DNA of 64,000 bases from positions 744,001 through 808,000 of the forward strand of contig JAQJZZ010000005.1 in the NCBI GenBank assembly GCA_030077755.1, given 5' to 3'. The notes beneath the pieces were generated by a model. It did no database searches, was not told the origin of the DNA, and saw nothing but the letters and a program-made list of their open reading frames with translations. Shown one piece after another: positions 1 to 11,804 of this stretch (the stretch's first letter is position 1; each line of letters starts with the position of its first letter). Made by a program: the position numbers and the translations under genes. The DNA comes from Filosporella fistucella (taxonomy: Eukaryota > Ascomycota > Leotiomycetes > Helotiales).

Positions 1-1
1 T

Positions 2-2098
2 AGCGCGGCGAGTGCATCATCAAATGCGAAATCCAGTTCAATGAAAGTCGGACTTGGTGCTGGTCTTGGATTGGGTCTTGCAGCTGTTCTAGGAGCTTTC
101 ATAGTATGGTTCTGCTATAATCGTCGTCTCAAGAAGCGGAGAAAGGAAACCCAAGAGAAAAATCTACGAGATCTTAGTCTCGGTGCTGCGCATGTATATG
201 CCTCTCCAGAAAGAGAAATGAGCCAGAGCTCAAGCTTCCCGTGGTCGGGTGGTAGATGGAACGGGAGAACGGATAACAATGGTCCAGTTTATGATTCGAA
301 TAGCGCCGTGGCTGGGTATGAGAACTTGCAAGCTGGGGTACACAATCTTGGAGATAATGGGGCTATTCCACCGCCACCGAAACAAATTCAACGAAAGCCA
401 TTGCATTCACGTAATGCTAGAGGAGTGTACCAACCAACAACAGCTTTCGATTTCGGTGGACAGCATGGTCGTGCAAATTCTCTTGGAACAGCTGGACCTA
501 TTCATCCTATCTATGAGGCTGATGAAGATGATAGCCATCATGCCGGTGTTGGAGGCGTTGGAATTGCTCTTGGCGAACCGTCCAATACAGTTGAGAGAAA
601 TCGCTATTCGGACCCCTTCAAAGATCCTGTACCGGTCCTCACTGCTGGAATCGATCGCCGTGATAATCATAGCCCCCGATCTGCAGGAGAAAGTTCGGCA
701 CAATCCCGCGAGCGAGAGATTCAAGAATGGGTTTCGGATTGGGCAGCGGCAGATATGCTACTGAACTCACAAACACGATCACATTCTCATGTTGGACGCA
801 TTTCTCCAACCAGACGAGCACAACTCATTGCTGCTACCAGTATTAGCTCAGTCTCTGGAGAAGAGGATAGTGGACGTACAGCAAGCAATCTCAGTGAATG
901 TACTGATCGGAGCGTGGCTATTTCAGCTCCTACTGTTTCTCGATCTGGCTCAAGCTCCCAGGGACGCTCGAGATCTAATTCTCTCCGGGGTTTCATCACT
1001 GGCATCAATCCTTTTGGCTCAGCTACCATGTCTACGACTGGTCCAAGCACAACTCTGAGCCCTGTCTTTGATGGCCCACCTCAAGGCCCAAGAAGCTACA
1101 TCCCTCCACGAAGCGCGGGTAGTGGCAGTAACTCATCCCACAGCTTCAATACAGCCCATACCAGTTTCCCGGCTCTGCAGGCAGAGGGTGAAAGCTTACT
1201 TCCTCGACCAGATGAAATGTCTAGTGGTGAACACTCACCTACTCGCTCTCAACCTGACATATCAAGTAGTCCATCTAAATCCAAGCCTCATGGTCTTGGA
1301 AAGGGAAGATCTGGCTGGCTTGGAAGCTTGAAGAAGGTTTTCGCGAGCGGTGAAGAAAGTCCTTCTGATGAAAGTTTCCTGAGCAGAGAACCCAGTCCCA
1401 CTCGCTACGATTACGGTGGCTCAGCAGGTGTCGAGCCTCGACGAACTGTCTCCGCTGGCGCTACTCTCTGGCGTCGTAAACAAGGGAAAAGCGACTGGGA
1501 AGATAGTGCACCACCTACACCCCTCGGCACCACTGGTCGTTCCAACACCTTTACAGCTGAATCTTCCAACCTCCGTGGTGGTGCCTTTGTAGTGGGCAAT
1601 GATGACGATGAAGAGGATTGGGACATTGAACGCGCTGTACAGAATCGTGTCGTACAAGTCATGTTTACAGTACCAAAAGAGAAATTGAGAGTTGTGAATC
1701 ATGATTTTGATGAAGAGAAGAGTGATGCCGGATCGCTTGGGGGAAGTCTGAGAAGTAAGAAAGGCAGTTTGAGAGCGAAGAGAAGTCTGAGGGATTTGCA
1801 TATACCGCCACCTCCCGTGCCGATTGCGGCGACTACTGATGTCCTGCATAAGAACGAAGAAGAAAAGGGAGATGAAAATGAGGCTCTATTGATTGACAAT
1901 AGAGAGGAAAGCAGGCATGTGATTGACGAGAAGACGGAAGCACCAACACAAAAAGTAGACAAGGGGAAAGGCAAAGCGAAGGAGATAGATGTGATGGACG
2001 AGATCAGGGAAAGGAAACGCAGCCTAAGTCCCGGCAAAAGCAGAGTCTTGGAAATGGTTCAAGAAATGGAAGGCCGAAAGAGTCCGGAAAGAAAGTAG
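2..2098 (+). CDS. C-terminal part of a single-pass membrane protein with a long Ser-rich cytoplasmic tail (5' partial)
   Basis: The reading frame is open from the first bases of the window, with a Ser/Ala-rich stretch just before the Met at 41, so the gene almost certainly starts outside the window. Right after this Met lies one strong transmembrane segment (about residues 5-25, GLGLGLAAVLGAFIVWF), followed by a positively charged stop-transfer stretch (NRRLKKRRK). The remaining ~650 residues are polar and low-complexity, rich in Ser, Pro, Arg and Glu, with many possible SP phosphosites, which fits a disordered cytosolic tail. A better conserved-looking block, RVVQVMFTVPKEKLRVVN, lies about 540 residues in. 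From memory such tails occur in fungal kelch/galactose-oxidase-like or Axl2-like cell-surface proteins; the extracellular part that would decide this is outside the window. Family assignment is weak; coding status is strong. Confidence 0.75.
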   Translation, partial: SAASASSNAKSSSMKVGLGAGLGLGLAAVLGAFIVWFCYNRRLKKRRKETQEKNLRDLSLGAAHVYASPEREMSQSSSFPWSGGRWNGRTDNNGPVYDSNSAVAGYENLQAGVHNLGDNGAIPPPPKQIQRKPLHSRNARGVYQPTTAFDFGGQHGRANSLGTAGPIHPIYEADEDDSHHAGVGGVGIALGEPSNTVERNRYSDPFKDPVPVLTAGIDRRDNHSPRSAGESSAQSREREIQEWVSDWAAADMLLNSQTRSHSHVGRISPTRRAQLIAATSISSVSGEEDSGRTASNLSECTDRSVAISAPTVSRSGSSSQGRSRSNSLRGFITGINPFGSATMSTTGPSTTLSPVFDGPPQGPRSYIPPRSAGSGSNSSHSFNTAHTSFPALQAEGESLLPRPDEMSSGEHSPTRSQPDISSSPSKSKPHGLGKGRSGWLGSLKKVFASGEESPSDESFLSREPSPTRYDYGGSAGVEPRRTVSAGATLWRRKQGKSDWEDSAPPTPLGTTGRSNTFTAESSNLRGGAFVVGNDDDEEDWDIERAVQNRVVQVMFTVPKEKLRVVNHDFDEEKSDAGSLGGSLRSKKGSLRAKRSLRDLHIPPPPVPIAATTDVLHKNEEEKGDENEALLIDNREESRHVIDEKTEAPTQKVDKGKGKAKEIDVMDEIRERKRSLSPGKSRVLEMVQEMEGRKSPERK

Positions 2099-3772
2099 TT
2101 TGGGAGGGACATCTTGGCCGTGATGGTGTGGAATTCTGTTTGGCGGGTTCGATTCGATTGTTCTAGCGAATAGGGGGTGGATGATTTGGCGTTTGTGAAT
2201 GTAATTTTTTGGATTGGCTTTTGTTCTTGGGTTTGGATTGGATGGGATTGGATGGGAAGATGGTAGATGGAGGTTGGATAGATGGGCAGTGTTGAATATG
2301 CGACGAGGGCAATTTTCAGGTGACGGGGAAGAAAGAGGTGGAAAAGCGTAAGCTGAAGCGAGGTAGATAGATGTCTGTCGCTTCTTGTAGGTACCTTTGA
2401 ATGGATATATTTGTCGTTCTTGTTGTAGTCGGATATGCTTGACGTGGTTTACTTTGTATCTGAATCCGTTTTCGGTTATAGGTTAGTAGGTGTTTGTGTT
2501 GTGTATAGGGGATTGGTTTAAATAAATTTAGTGAAGGGATATAATGTGTGTTAGTATTTGGTTTGAATGTTTGGAGGTAGTTGGGATAAGAAGTAAAGTT
2601 GAGAGATAGTACTTGGAAGTTTTAAGGAGGAAAAATTTTGTCAGAGTTGATTTATTATAAGTATTCAAGGAAATACAAGGCTTCTACCATTAAGGTTTAC
2701 AAGCCTGATTATCTTACTCCTAATATTTACCTCTCTCTTCTCTCTACTCATATGAGATGAGCTAAAAGGGAATAATAATAAGGAATAGGAGTGAGTAATG
2801 ATTTGTATACGGAAGATATTGTTTTAAATACTATTTCATACGTGTCAAAATAACCTCTCTTTACTGAAGTCTTGGCAACTTACGAGCTTAGAAGGGGCTT
2901 TAATATCCTAAAGAGAGTGTTGCTACTTTTTAAGTTAAAATAAACTGTAGAGCTATCCAACACGAAGTGTCGTTTCCTCACTATGTAGAGCAATATTATA
3001 AAGTGGTCCACAGAGTTCGAGGTAATGCTTGTAGTTGATACCGCTTGGGTTGTCTTGAGATTGTTAATGGAAACCAGGTTAACTGGCTGGGATGTCTGCT
3101 GTTGAGAGGTGTCCAGAATTGCGGTTGGCTCAAGTGGTTGTGTATGAAGCGTGAACAGGAAAATAAATAGGTGGAAAGACTCTGACGAGGAATTCTAGTT
3201 TGTTGTCGAAATTCACCCGTCCCAATCGAATAGGGAGCTATCGAATAATGAACAAAATGTTTGTTCAAGGTCGATGTCATTCTTGCTACAGTTCAGTTTC
3301 AGACGACACAAGTCTAATGAGGTATATCGAGATAGGGTCATTTTTCTGTACCGGAAGGCGATGAAACTGAGATCGTTGCTTGAGAAACGATAGGGAAGTC
3401 AATCTTGTAGTTTTGAAATCAAGTGTGACGAGTAAACTGAATTAGCTTTCAACGTCTCCTTTTTAATATTTTAGTTGTTGACGCTGAGACTCTATCTGAT
3501 TTGGTCTTTGAAATCGAATTCTACAGCTTGGTGTGCAATCGTCCTTATTTTCGACGAGATTTACTGGTCTAGCTTCGTAGCGAAATTGTTAGTCTCTCTC
3601 AGTATTTAAGCTGCCTTCGACAACCAACTCGACTGAACTTAGCAACCACCCAAACCCCATCCAGCTCAACCACATCTTAGACGAACCAAGATTCCTAATC
3701 ACAATCGTCAAGTTCAAGACCTTCTTTACTCTTCACCACCTCACACTTCCACATACGTCGCACTTCAACACC
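2099..3772. other. Intergenic region, no gene seen
   Basis: 1.7 kb between the membrane-protein tail and the next + strand gene. The first part is G/T-rich 3' flank with GGATTGGATGG-like short tandem runs near 2235-2255; the part around 2500-2960 is AT-rich and stop-dense in all frames. Bases 3600-3770 are C/A-rich with CT-rich patches, as expected of the promoter and 5' UTR of the gene at 3773. Short open frames here show no recognisable domain. Confidence 0.6.
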
Positions 3773-5470
3773 ATGCCTCCCCAACGTGGCAACCCCCAAA
3801 GAACCCAAAACCGCCGAAACAATCCTCGAGATGAACGAATCTACCACCCAGAAGAAGTGTTGGAGAGGTACCAACAGGCAGCATTGGCAGCTTTTGGACC
3901 GCGTTGCAATGTTCATTTAGCCATCAGCAGATATGCTAAAGAGAACAAAGTCGAGGATATTTTCTTCTTCGACCACAACAAGAAACGCTGCGTTTACCGC
4001 AAGGGTATGTCTATCACCCTTTCTTTAGTATGATCCTTAATATCTGTGGACCACAGGGTAGTCTACATCATCTTCATCCTCAAAATTCCTAATGCCAATG
4101 AAGTACTATTGCTCTGCCTCAGAGTCTTCACATCTGAGGGAGAGATGGTCTTCTTTGCACGCAGTCAATATAAAAAGTTCCAAAGCAATTTCAGAGATAA
4201 AAAAAATTACCGAGACATAAATGTCATGCTAACAATTATGGTAGACCTTGATTACTCCAAGAACGGCTATCATATTCAGCGATACGTCAAAAATTATAAT
4301 GACAATAGAACTTATCTTCTCCCACACCACGTTCGGACTTTGAAAGAGATTGACCACCCTAAGCCTAAATGGATGCAAGTTGCTGTTCGACATCCTAGCG
4401 AGGGTGACTGGAAGAGATGGGGAAAAATCGAGATGCAGAACGACGATGACAGAAAGACAGCTAAAAATCTGCTTAATCTGCCCACAGAAATCGTGATGTT
4501 GATCATCAAATATTCTCTCGTTATTGATGAGTCCAAAGTTATTGTACCTTATACCGTTGCCTGCAATTTGGCCACCGAGTTTTGCCCGCCTCATTTTGAC
4601 ATCGAAAAGGATCCAAAAGATTTCACGTATGGGGGATTCAGAAAGATCTACCAACAACATTTGGTCGATAGTGCTAGTACTCTTTACGATAATCGTGGCC
4701 CATACACTCAGTTACGACGTTACTTCCGAGCACATATTGATGCTGCAATGCTTCGAACATGCAAGCTCTTCTACAAGCTAGGCCAGGAGATGTTGTTAGG
4801 AGGAAACAAAATTTTCTTCCGTACCATCAACTATCATAGATATTCATCTCCTCCGTCTCTGCTCTCTGGAAATCAAGTCTACCGCCCGGCACCTGAGAAA
4901 AACCTCCGAAGTTTTGATATCGAAGAGGGACTAGAGGCCCTCAGAGCTGCTGATGATGTCCGCAAAATACCTGGATGGGTATACTTTGACCGATTCCTGC
5001 GCTTCCTCTTCCATATCGGCGTCAAGAACGCAAGCTTGATCAAATCTCTTCATTTCGAAGGTGACTGCCTCGTCCACGATTGTATCTGGCAGACATGCGG
5101 GATGAGGCAGGGTCAAAACCGATGTGACGAAGACTTGATTGTGGCTTTGAGTTGCTACATCCCTTTCATCCGCAGATATTGTACTGGCCTTGAGAGTTTG
5201 ACTATTTATGCCCGCAAGGATGTTTATTATGAGCATTATCCGCAGTGTCTCCCTGCTCAAGATCAACCACGACGACCTACACATGAAGAAACACTTCGTC
5301 CACTTCTTGAAGGGGAGAATGGGTTTAGAAGCATTGAGTCATTGCAAAAATTGGAGATATTTGGGAGTAAGCTTGACAGGTCTGATGTATTGTTTGCGAA
5401 GGAGACCAAAGAGTGGTTTGAGGAGCGAACGAAGCAACGAAGTCGCGTCAAGCGGGGAAAACTGCTTTAG
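3773..5470 (+). CDS. Hypothetical F-box-like protein, two exons
   Basis: Exon 1 starts at 3773 and runs to a GTATGT donor at 4005; the same frame resumes downstream and ends at 5470. The intron must be a multiple of three long: acceptors ending at 4103 (99 nt) or 4124 (120 nt) keep frame, while the nicer-looking CCACAG at 4056 does not, so the exact acceptor is open. The ~530-residue product has a basic N-terminus (MPPQRGNPQRTQNRRNN) and a central block LLNLPTEIVMLIIKYSL, the leucine/proline pattern seen in many fungal F-box-like hypothetical proteins (LPxEI...I). The C-terminal half (about 200 residues) has alternating hydrophobic blocks such as SLIKSLHFEGD and LESLTIYAR, reminiscent of the LRR-like repeats that often follow. 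A role in substrate recognition by SCF ligases is inference only. Confidence 0.6.
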
Positions 5471-6921
5471 AGGCAAAGATGGGAAGTCTGAAGGTTGGGG
5501 ATGGCGAGCCTGAGAAGTTGTAGCCATTCCGTGCTGAGACGTGGATTCTTATCTGGTGGCGTGCCTTTCTTGGTGAATTTTGGACCAGATCGGGATGCAT
5601 AGTGCCTTCCTCAAGCACTCTTTAGATAACTTCACCGTTCGGTGGAATCCTGGTATTCGGGCTGCAAATATAAAGCAAGGTAATGACACATGAGTCGTTG
5701 AGCATAGTATTTCGTGGTATCAAAGGGTCAAGTTCTCTTCGAAGCCTATCAGCTCTTGGGCATAGGAATCTGGAAGCATTTTCATGGGTGGGGGGAAATA
5801 ACTTTTGATTTTTTGAGAGAACAAAATTTCCATCAAGATCATTCCTCACTGAAAATGACAATGCCAATCTGTTTACGAGCGTGAGAACCATGATTATTAG
5901 GTTTAATGATAGTATCCCTATGATACTTCAGCTTTCCGCCCTTCAAAATTGGTTTTGGCAAGTCAGATTTGCAATCAAGTGTAGGGAAGTGACCAAAACT
6001 CTGGATTGGCTTCAAGTTTGAAGTCTTTACCCCGCTAAGCGAGCCCCTTTCCATCGTGGCCGAGGATGGTTTTCGCTATAATGACGACGCTTTAGGACAC
6101 CTCGAGCTCAGTCTCGGCGCAATGTCACCAAATTTGTATATGTTTGTCACTCAAATAATGCAGGTTTGAATTATCAGGGAGGGAATTACGTGTTTCGACA
6201 TAGTATGTCCATATGTGTAGTTGGCTGGCAAATCTTGAAGTAAGAAGAAGGCATGAGGTACAAGCGGGAATACATTGGTAAGGACGATGGCGAGAGAATA
6301 CTATCGATTCTGGAAGGAAATCTTCGGTCTATTGATCAGTCTTCTTAAGGTGGAGGTTATTCTTAAGGCCAATGAAAAGACGAAGTTGCTCTTGGATCAA
6401 GCCACAGGGTTCTTTGAAGAACGGGCGTTGAGCAGAAATAGTAGCGCGCGGAAGATGGTTCCAATGGATACCGAGGCGAGAGCTGTGATAGAGTGAGTGG
6501 CTGAATCGGAGATCGTTGACGAAGAATGTGGTAAGAATTAAGTATTTGGTTGTTGCTAGGCAGAAATTCGGCCTGAAGGTTATGGATGGAAGAGTATGAT
6601 GGCGATTGGGATGGCAATGTCAAAGACTGGTTTTCAATCCTTTAAGCTGTACATACCTTCCTCAATTTAACACAATCAACGAGCTATAAACCTCCAAGAT
6701 ATGAAGCTAATTCTTTATTCTGTCAGTGTGGCACAGCATTATTATCGCAAGAGATACCCAGAAAACTCTCAATCAATCAGATTGTATTCCTTTGCTTATG
6801 GTGATGTAAAATTTCTCCCAGTAAACTTCAAATGTATTTCCTTGTCTCACACAATCAAATCTCACCCTCAAGACTCCAAACCAGAAAGACATTTCAGCCC
6901 CTTGGTTCCATCATTTCCATA
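5471..6921. other. Intergenic region, no convincing gene
   Basis: Between a + gene ending at 5470 and a - gene ending at 6922. Several open stretches of 60-90 codons exist on both strands (for example 5622-5891 minus and 6275-6496 plus), but none shows a domain, a signal peptide or a spliceable continuation. It may hold decayed coding DNA; I cannot show it. Confidence 0.5.
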
Positions 6922-8481
6922 TTACTTCCCACTTTCCAACTCCAAATTCTTTTTGTTTTCCGCAAAAGGATCCAACACCTCCCTCTCCTTCATCTTGTTA
7001 TTCATCACCTCTCCCCACTCCACCTCACCATTCAAACCCCACCCCCTCTCAATAGTCCCATCATACCCCTCCAAAAACTCTGCATCCACCAACTCCACAT
7101 CCACTCCCTGCTCCCCTAAAACTCTCACAATATCTTTGACCGTGTCCCAATGTTTATACTCATTATTTTTAAACAAACTCTCCAAAACCACTTTCTCAAG
7201 CTTCGGTAAATACCGATTTTTATCTGTGAATAGAGAAAGGAGAGTAGTGTAAAAGTTCTCTGAGCCAGAGGGGAAATGCTCTGCTTCTAGGAAATAAGTA
7301 AGATGTAAAGTCTTCAAACTTTTCGGAAAAGCTGCTGCAAGCGCCCAAGCATATTTCTTCTTCCCATCCAAGAACACACATGCTGTTTTCAGGTACGTCA
7401 GATTTTCAAACTCAGCAAACGATATCGTAGCACCAGAATTTATAGCCTCTTCTTTCAAAACCAGATCTTGAGATCCTGTCAGAACAAGCTGTTCCAAGGA
7501 CTCTTTCTGCTGTGATACCGCAACCATGATATCTTTAATCTTGAGATCGTACCATGCCCACGGATGACCCACTTCATAGATCAGCGTTTTCAGCGCTTTT
7601 GGCGCAGCGAGTAAAAGCTTCAGATCATCTGCGTGAAGTTGAGATCTCCGCATCTCGATAAATTCTAAACTTGATGTGCCGCGCAGAGTAGATAAGAATG
7701 AAGATGTTGGTTCGTCCTGGTCGTTATTTCCTAATTGCCAGCCGTAGATTTTCTTGAGAGATGGAAAGCCTATGAGAGCACCAAAGAAATCGGGAGGACT
7801 GGGATACTTGTCGTCGTAGCCTGTGATCATGACATCTTCTAGTTCTTGAAAAGGTATTGTTTTATCGCTTGTGTTGCTGTCTGATGATGAGTCGAAGGGG
7901 GGCTGGCGAGCAGAAACATGATTGAAAGTCTTGAGTAAAACGCACTCTTCATCGAAATACCCAATGGCTAGATCCAATTTCCTTAGTCGTGGGAGAAGAG
8001 GTAAAAGAATAGACAGAATCGCTCTTTCATCATTTCCTTCTTCGATAGTTTGTGTGACTTCATCAGCTTCACCACGACGATACCCCACTCTCTCCACCGC
8101 TTCGTGAATCACCTCTTTCAACCTCTCTGGACTCTCCCATTTAGGCCATCCTTGTCTATCCCATAGACCCGGTGACCGAGGAGCATCACCTGGGAGGAGA
8201 AGACGTGGGGTATCATCTACATGACAGAGGACATCACGAATAGTGAAGCTATGAACTAAGGTAGCGAGAGAGCGATTGGCAAAGAGAGTGTAGGTGAGCG
8301 GAATAAGATATTTAGTGCCCGAGTCGGCGGCGCTTCCGAGGAGTTTGATGTTGGAATAGAGAGGTGGTGTAGCGAGACGGGAGAGTGTGCGAGAGGTGAG
8401 TGATACAGCATAGAGCGTTTTAGAGGGAAGCTGGCTGATGATTGCTGTGAGGAGTTCTTCAGAGAGGGAGAGAAGTGACAT
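6922..8481 (-). CDS. F-box protein with LRR-like C-terminal region
   Basis: Single-exon gene of 519 residues. The N-terminus MSLLSLSEELLTAIISQLPS, continuing through TLYAVSLTSRTLSRLATPPLY, is a classic fungal F-box (about residues 4-45): L-P/E pattern, LxxLSLTSRxL, then P-LYSNI. The F-box binds Skp1 and docks targets to an SCF ubiquitin ligase. Downstream blocks such as LPRLRKLDLAIGYF, SLEFIEMRRSQL, LKTLIYEVGH, LEQLVLTGS and LKTLHLTYF are spaced like irregular leucine-rich repeats, the usual substrate-binding part. The Met at 8481 places the F-box at the extreme N-terminus, as is normal. No substrate can be named. The gene ends with a charged tail. It lies convergent with the F-box-like gene at 3773 across a 1.45-kb gap; the two differ in sequence and are not obvious tandem copies. 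Confidence 0.85.
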   Translation of the reverse strand: MSLLSLSEELLTAIISQLPSKTLYAVSLTSRTLSRLATPPLYSNIKLLGSAADSGTKYLIPLTYTLFANRSLATLVHSFTIRDVLCHVDDTPRLLLPGDAPRSPGLWDRQGWPKWESPERLKEVIHEAVERVGYRRGEADEVTQTIEEGNDERAILSILLPLLPRLRKLDLAIGYFDEECVLLKTFNHVSARQPPFDSSSDSNTSDKTIPFQELEDVMITGYDDKYPSPPDFFGALIGFPSLKKIYGWQLGNNDQDEPTSSFLSTLRGTSSLEFIEMRRSQLHADDLKLLLAAPKALKTLIYEVGHPWAWYDLKIKDIMVAVSQQKESLEQLVLTGSQDLVLKEEAINSGATISFAEFENLTYLKTACVFLDGKKKYAWALAAAFPKSLKTLHLTYFLEAEHFPSGSENFYTTLLSLFTDKNRYLPKLEKVVLESLFKNNEYKHWDTVKDIVRVLGEQGVDVELVDAEFLEGYDGTIERGWGLNGEVEWGEVMNNKMKEREVLDPFAENKKNLELESGK

Positions 8482-8899
8482 GGTGGGGTAGCGCGGGGTA
8501 TTTTCTTGTTAAAAATTATATTTTTCAGTCGTTGTCCATATAGTTTCAAAGGTCATAATAAATGAATGAATTCAATGAGACTCGATTCTGTATTTATTTC
8601 GCGTCTCTGAAGGATCCAAATCTGACGTCGACTAACCTCGAAGCAGCAAGGGGAGGAAGAATGTCGTCAAACTCACATGATTTTCAGGCTGGTGACCCGC
8701 TACTGCCCCCTGCTTGTCAGCGAAATTCTAGGCGCTGGAGGCAGCAGTCGCGCTAAGCTTTCAGGGGCTGAGCTGCCTACCGAATTGATGCTAAAAGTGG
8801 AACGAACTACTCCATCTTTCAAGACCAAGATCCGGGACACGATAGTTGTTGGGTAAATTCATGATAAAATTCATGATTTTGAAATCTAAACATCTAAGT
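8482..8899. other. Intergenic region between two minus-strand genes
   Basis: 418 bp holding the promoter/5' UTR of the F-box gene and the 3' flank of the phosphate permease. No gene or repeat seen. Confidence 0.6.
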
Positions 8900-11475
8900 C
8901 TATTTCAGGAGCTTGCCCACATCATTCAACATGATACTTTCCACTCTTCCATCACCCCTCCTTTCACTATTCCTTTGTACGCCCCAACCAGCTCCCCATC
9001 CGGGTAATCTCCCCTCTCCTTGACCAGAAAGATATAAATCGTCGTTATCATCCGCCCTCCTCCCATTACTGCTCACACTAACACTGTATCCACCCCTGCT
9101 TTCCTCACTATTTCCTCTCACATGCTTCTCTCCTTTCCCTTTCTTCTTAGGAATTAACTCAGGACTAGTCATAATCCCGATTCTTTCTCTCTTGCCCCTT
9201 AACCCTGGACTCTTTGGTCCAAGATTTGGACTCTTACTGTACATGAATCCAGCTGGTTTTCCACCACCAAAAGGATTATTCCGGGCCCACCAGCCTCGGA
9301 ACCCGTTACTTAATATCAAACTACCATTCCTTGTGTCCAAAGCCGTTGATCCCTCGCCAGCGAGTTCTTCTAAAGTTCTCCCCTTCGTTTCCGGTACCAG
9401 AAAAGAGACAAGTGTCCCACAGAGCATGAAAAGTGCAAATATTTGCATAAGATGATTGAGCCAGGGTGAGCAAGCTGTGCCTACACAGTCATGTTTCGCA
9501 CCTTTGCTAAAAAGAGGTTGGGCAATGACTTGCGCTACAATAGCGCCTATCTTTCCGCATGCAGCGGACAGACCATGACCGGTTGATCTGTATCTCGTAG
9601 GAAAGCATTCTCCTGGGATGATAAATGTGGTTGTGTTTGGTCCGAAATTGAAGAACAGCTGAGCGAGGATATAGAGAGATAGAAGAGCGCCCGAGGAAAG
9701 AGATTCATAGGCAAAACCTATAATGACAAAGATAATTGTTAGAAAGAAGAAACCCATAATCTGGATGGGTTTTCGCCCGAGGGTGTCGATAAATGCGACC
9801 GAGAGCCAGTAGCCTGGCATCGAACCAGCACAGACGAGAATCAGGTTGCCTATTGCAGTATTTAGGAGAGAGTGGTAGATGGTGTCGCCATGGGAATAGC
9901 CGATAGCATTGAGCACGATGCTATTGTTTAGGCCGAGTCCGTAGAATGCCCTAATTAGGAGTTAGAAATTGGAAGTGACATTTATTGCAGTGGAATGTAA
10001 TTTGATGGCGACTCGAAACAAATCGAATGAAGAATAACTACTCACAAATCAAGAAAGAACCAAGATGTGGTAGTGCCAAAGATGACTTTGAAGTTTTGCC
10101 ATTGCGAGAAGTACTCCCAGACATCTTTCCATGAAGCCCTGGGCGAAGATAGCTGGTGGCCCATCCTTTGTTTCGTTTTTGACCGTGAAATTGGATCCAC
10201 CTCTCCCTCTTTTTTATTACTCATGTATGCCTTGATATCAGCTTGAGCTTTCTCAATATCATGAGCAATATCAAAGGTGTATCGAGGCGTTTCGGGAATG
10301 GTGATTCGATAGTACAGAGCGAAACAGGCAGGCACTGCACCAAAACCGATAATTATTCGCCATGATCGATCACCTGCTATCTGACAATCTGTTCCACAGG
10401 AGGACCACGCGCCGGTAGTATTTTGGAAATGTGTTCTGAACCCGATTGTGGTGAAGAGTGCGACCAGGGCAGCAGCAAATTGGCCAGCTCCTTGCATAGA
10501 GAACACTGCTGCCATCATTGCGCCACGCCATCTTGTCGGTGCGAATCTAGATTCATACAGTATTAGTGATCTTGGTCATCGCATGAAAACGAAAATTCCA
10601 CAACAAATCCATTGCCACTTTGTGTTACTGGTGAATACCAGAGCCGACCCCCTCCCGCACCACTGCCAACCCACCACTTCAACGCAATTAAACAGGAAGG
10701 AAACGATGCCACATACTCTGATGTGATAACTGCAGATAATGGATAATCTCCTCCAATTCCAATTCCCATCATAACTCTCCAAAATATAAGAAGTCCTGTC
10801 ATGGTAACTGCAGGACTTGGGGCCGACAATGACTGAGCAAGTGTCGCAGCCACGATGATAGCCAATTCCACACCGTACATTTTCCTCCTACCCACAACAT
10901 CTGCGAGCCATCCAAAGCCAAGCTGTCCAACCACGGCACCTCCAGATGTTGCAGCTTTTAGAGCGGTGTTGACATTCGTGGGTAGGACACCATAATTGCC
11001 GCCCATATTCGATCCCGGTATTGGTTTTCCCTGCCAATAAACCATTCCTAGTGTTGATGTGACGAGATTGATTGCGAAAATATCATACGAATCAGTGAAG
11101 AATCCTATGCCTGCAACTACCACCGCTCGAACATGGTACCTATTGGAATCGTTAGTTTAAAAAAGGGGTCATAAACTTGATGAACATCATGCAGCTCCTA
11201 TGATGATAGTGTGAACAGAGGATGCCGGATATTCAAAGTACTCACCATCCAAAAGGTACCTTGTCGATCTATTATCAATCAGTAAGTCTCTCCCAGCAAG
11301 GCTATCTATAAATGCCAGAGGTATTTGGTCCACTCACTTCAGAAAGTGCAAGCCTCCTCCTGAGATTCGGATCTTGAATATGCGAATAGTCATTGTAAAA
11401 GTTGTGAAAAGCAGCATTGCCTCCATAAGTTCGAGCATAAGTGGTGGGTATCGCAGGTTCTGGGAGGAAATCCAT
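8900..11475 (-). CDS. Inorganic phosphate permease, MFS PHS family (Pho84-like), five exons
   Basis: H+/phosphate symporter of the plasma membrane. Exons on the minus strand: 11475-11338, 11268-11246, 11139-10717, 10546-10046, 9950-8900, giving 711 residues; every junction keeps phase. Family marks: GGNAAFHNFYNDYSHI at the N-terminus, FGWYHVRAVVVAGIGFFTD across exons 2-3, DSYDIFAINL in TM1, GGDYPLSAVITSEFAPTRWRG at the exon 3/4 join, ETPRYT before the central loop, PGECFPTRYRSTGHGLSAACGK, and ETKGRTLEEL at about residues 549-558. About twelve membrane segments with the usual cytosolic loop after TM6. Exon 2 is only 23 nt. The tail after ETKGRTLEEL is ~150 residues, much longer than in typical Pho84-like proteins, and is Gly/Ser/Arg/Lys-rich. 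Pho84 relatives are induced by phosphate starvation through Pho4/NUC-1 at CACGTG; two such boxes lie about 1.0 and 1.2 kb upstream. Confidence 0.93.
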
Positions 11476-11780
11476 GGCCGAGGCACTTCAGCCTCGCTAG
11501 GAGACCTCAATTGTCGTCTACGATGTAGGATATTGCGACAATAACAGCCGAAGACGATAGATTGGAGACTGATGGACAGAGAATTCGTTCTGTACTTCGG
11601 AGTTTGTAGGATAAATTTGAGTCGTAACCGTAGATATATAAATGATATTATGACCGATGGGCTCTTCGCAAGGTTGCGTTATGCGATTTGCCGGAAATCT
11701 GACTGTCAGATTCTGCAGCACAGCACATGCACACGATCCAACAACGCCCAGCTCTAGGCTTCCATACGAAATAAATGTTC

Positions 11781-11804
11781 TTGTTGTTGTTGTTGTTGTT
11801 GTTG
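11781..11804 (+). repeat. (TTG)8 trinucleotide microsatellite
   Basis: Eight perfect TTG units in the upstream region of the phosphate permease, about 300 bp before its start codon. Likely length-variable between isolates (inference). Confidence 0.95.

Noticed and set aside
2100..2170. tRNA-like A/B boxes (TGGCCGTGATGG and GGTTCGATTCG) after the first gene
   Set aside because: Boxes are about 31 nt apart start to start, too close for a tRNA, and no acceptor stem pairing is visible.
2500..2960. AT-rich stretch as a RIP-mutated transposon
   Set aside because: No terminal repeats, no transposase fragments and no visible pair of copies within the window; AT-richness alone is not enough.
4005..4056. 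52-nt intron with CCACAG acceptor in the F-box-like gene
   Set aside because: Joining there gives an immediate stop (GGG TAG); only intron lengths divisible by three keep the frame.
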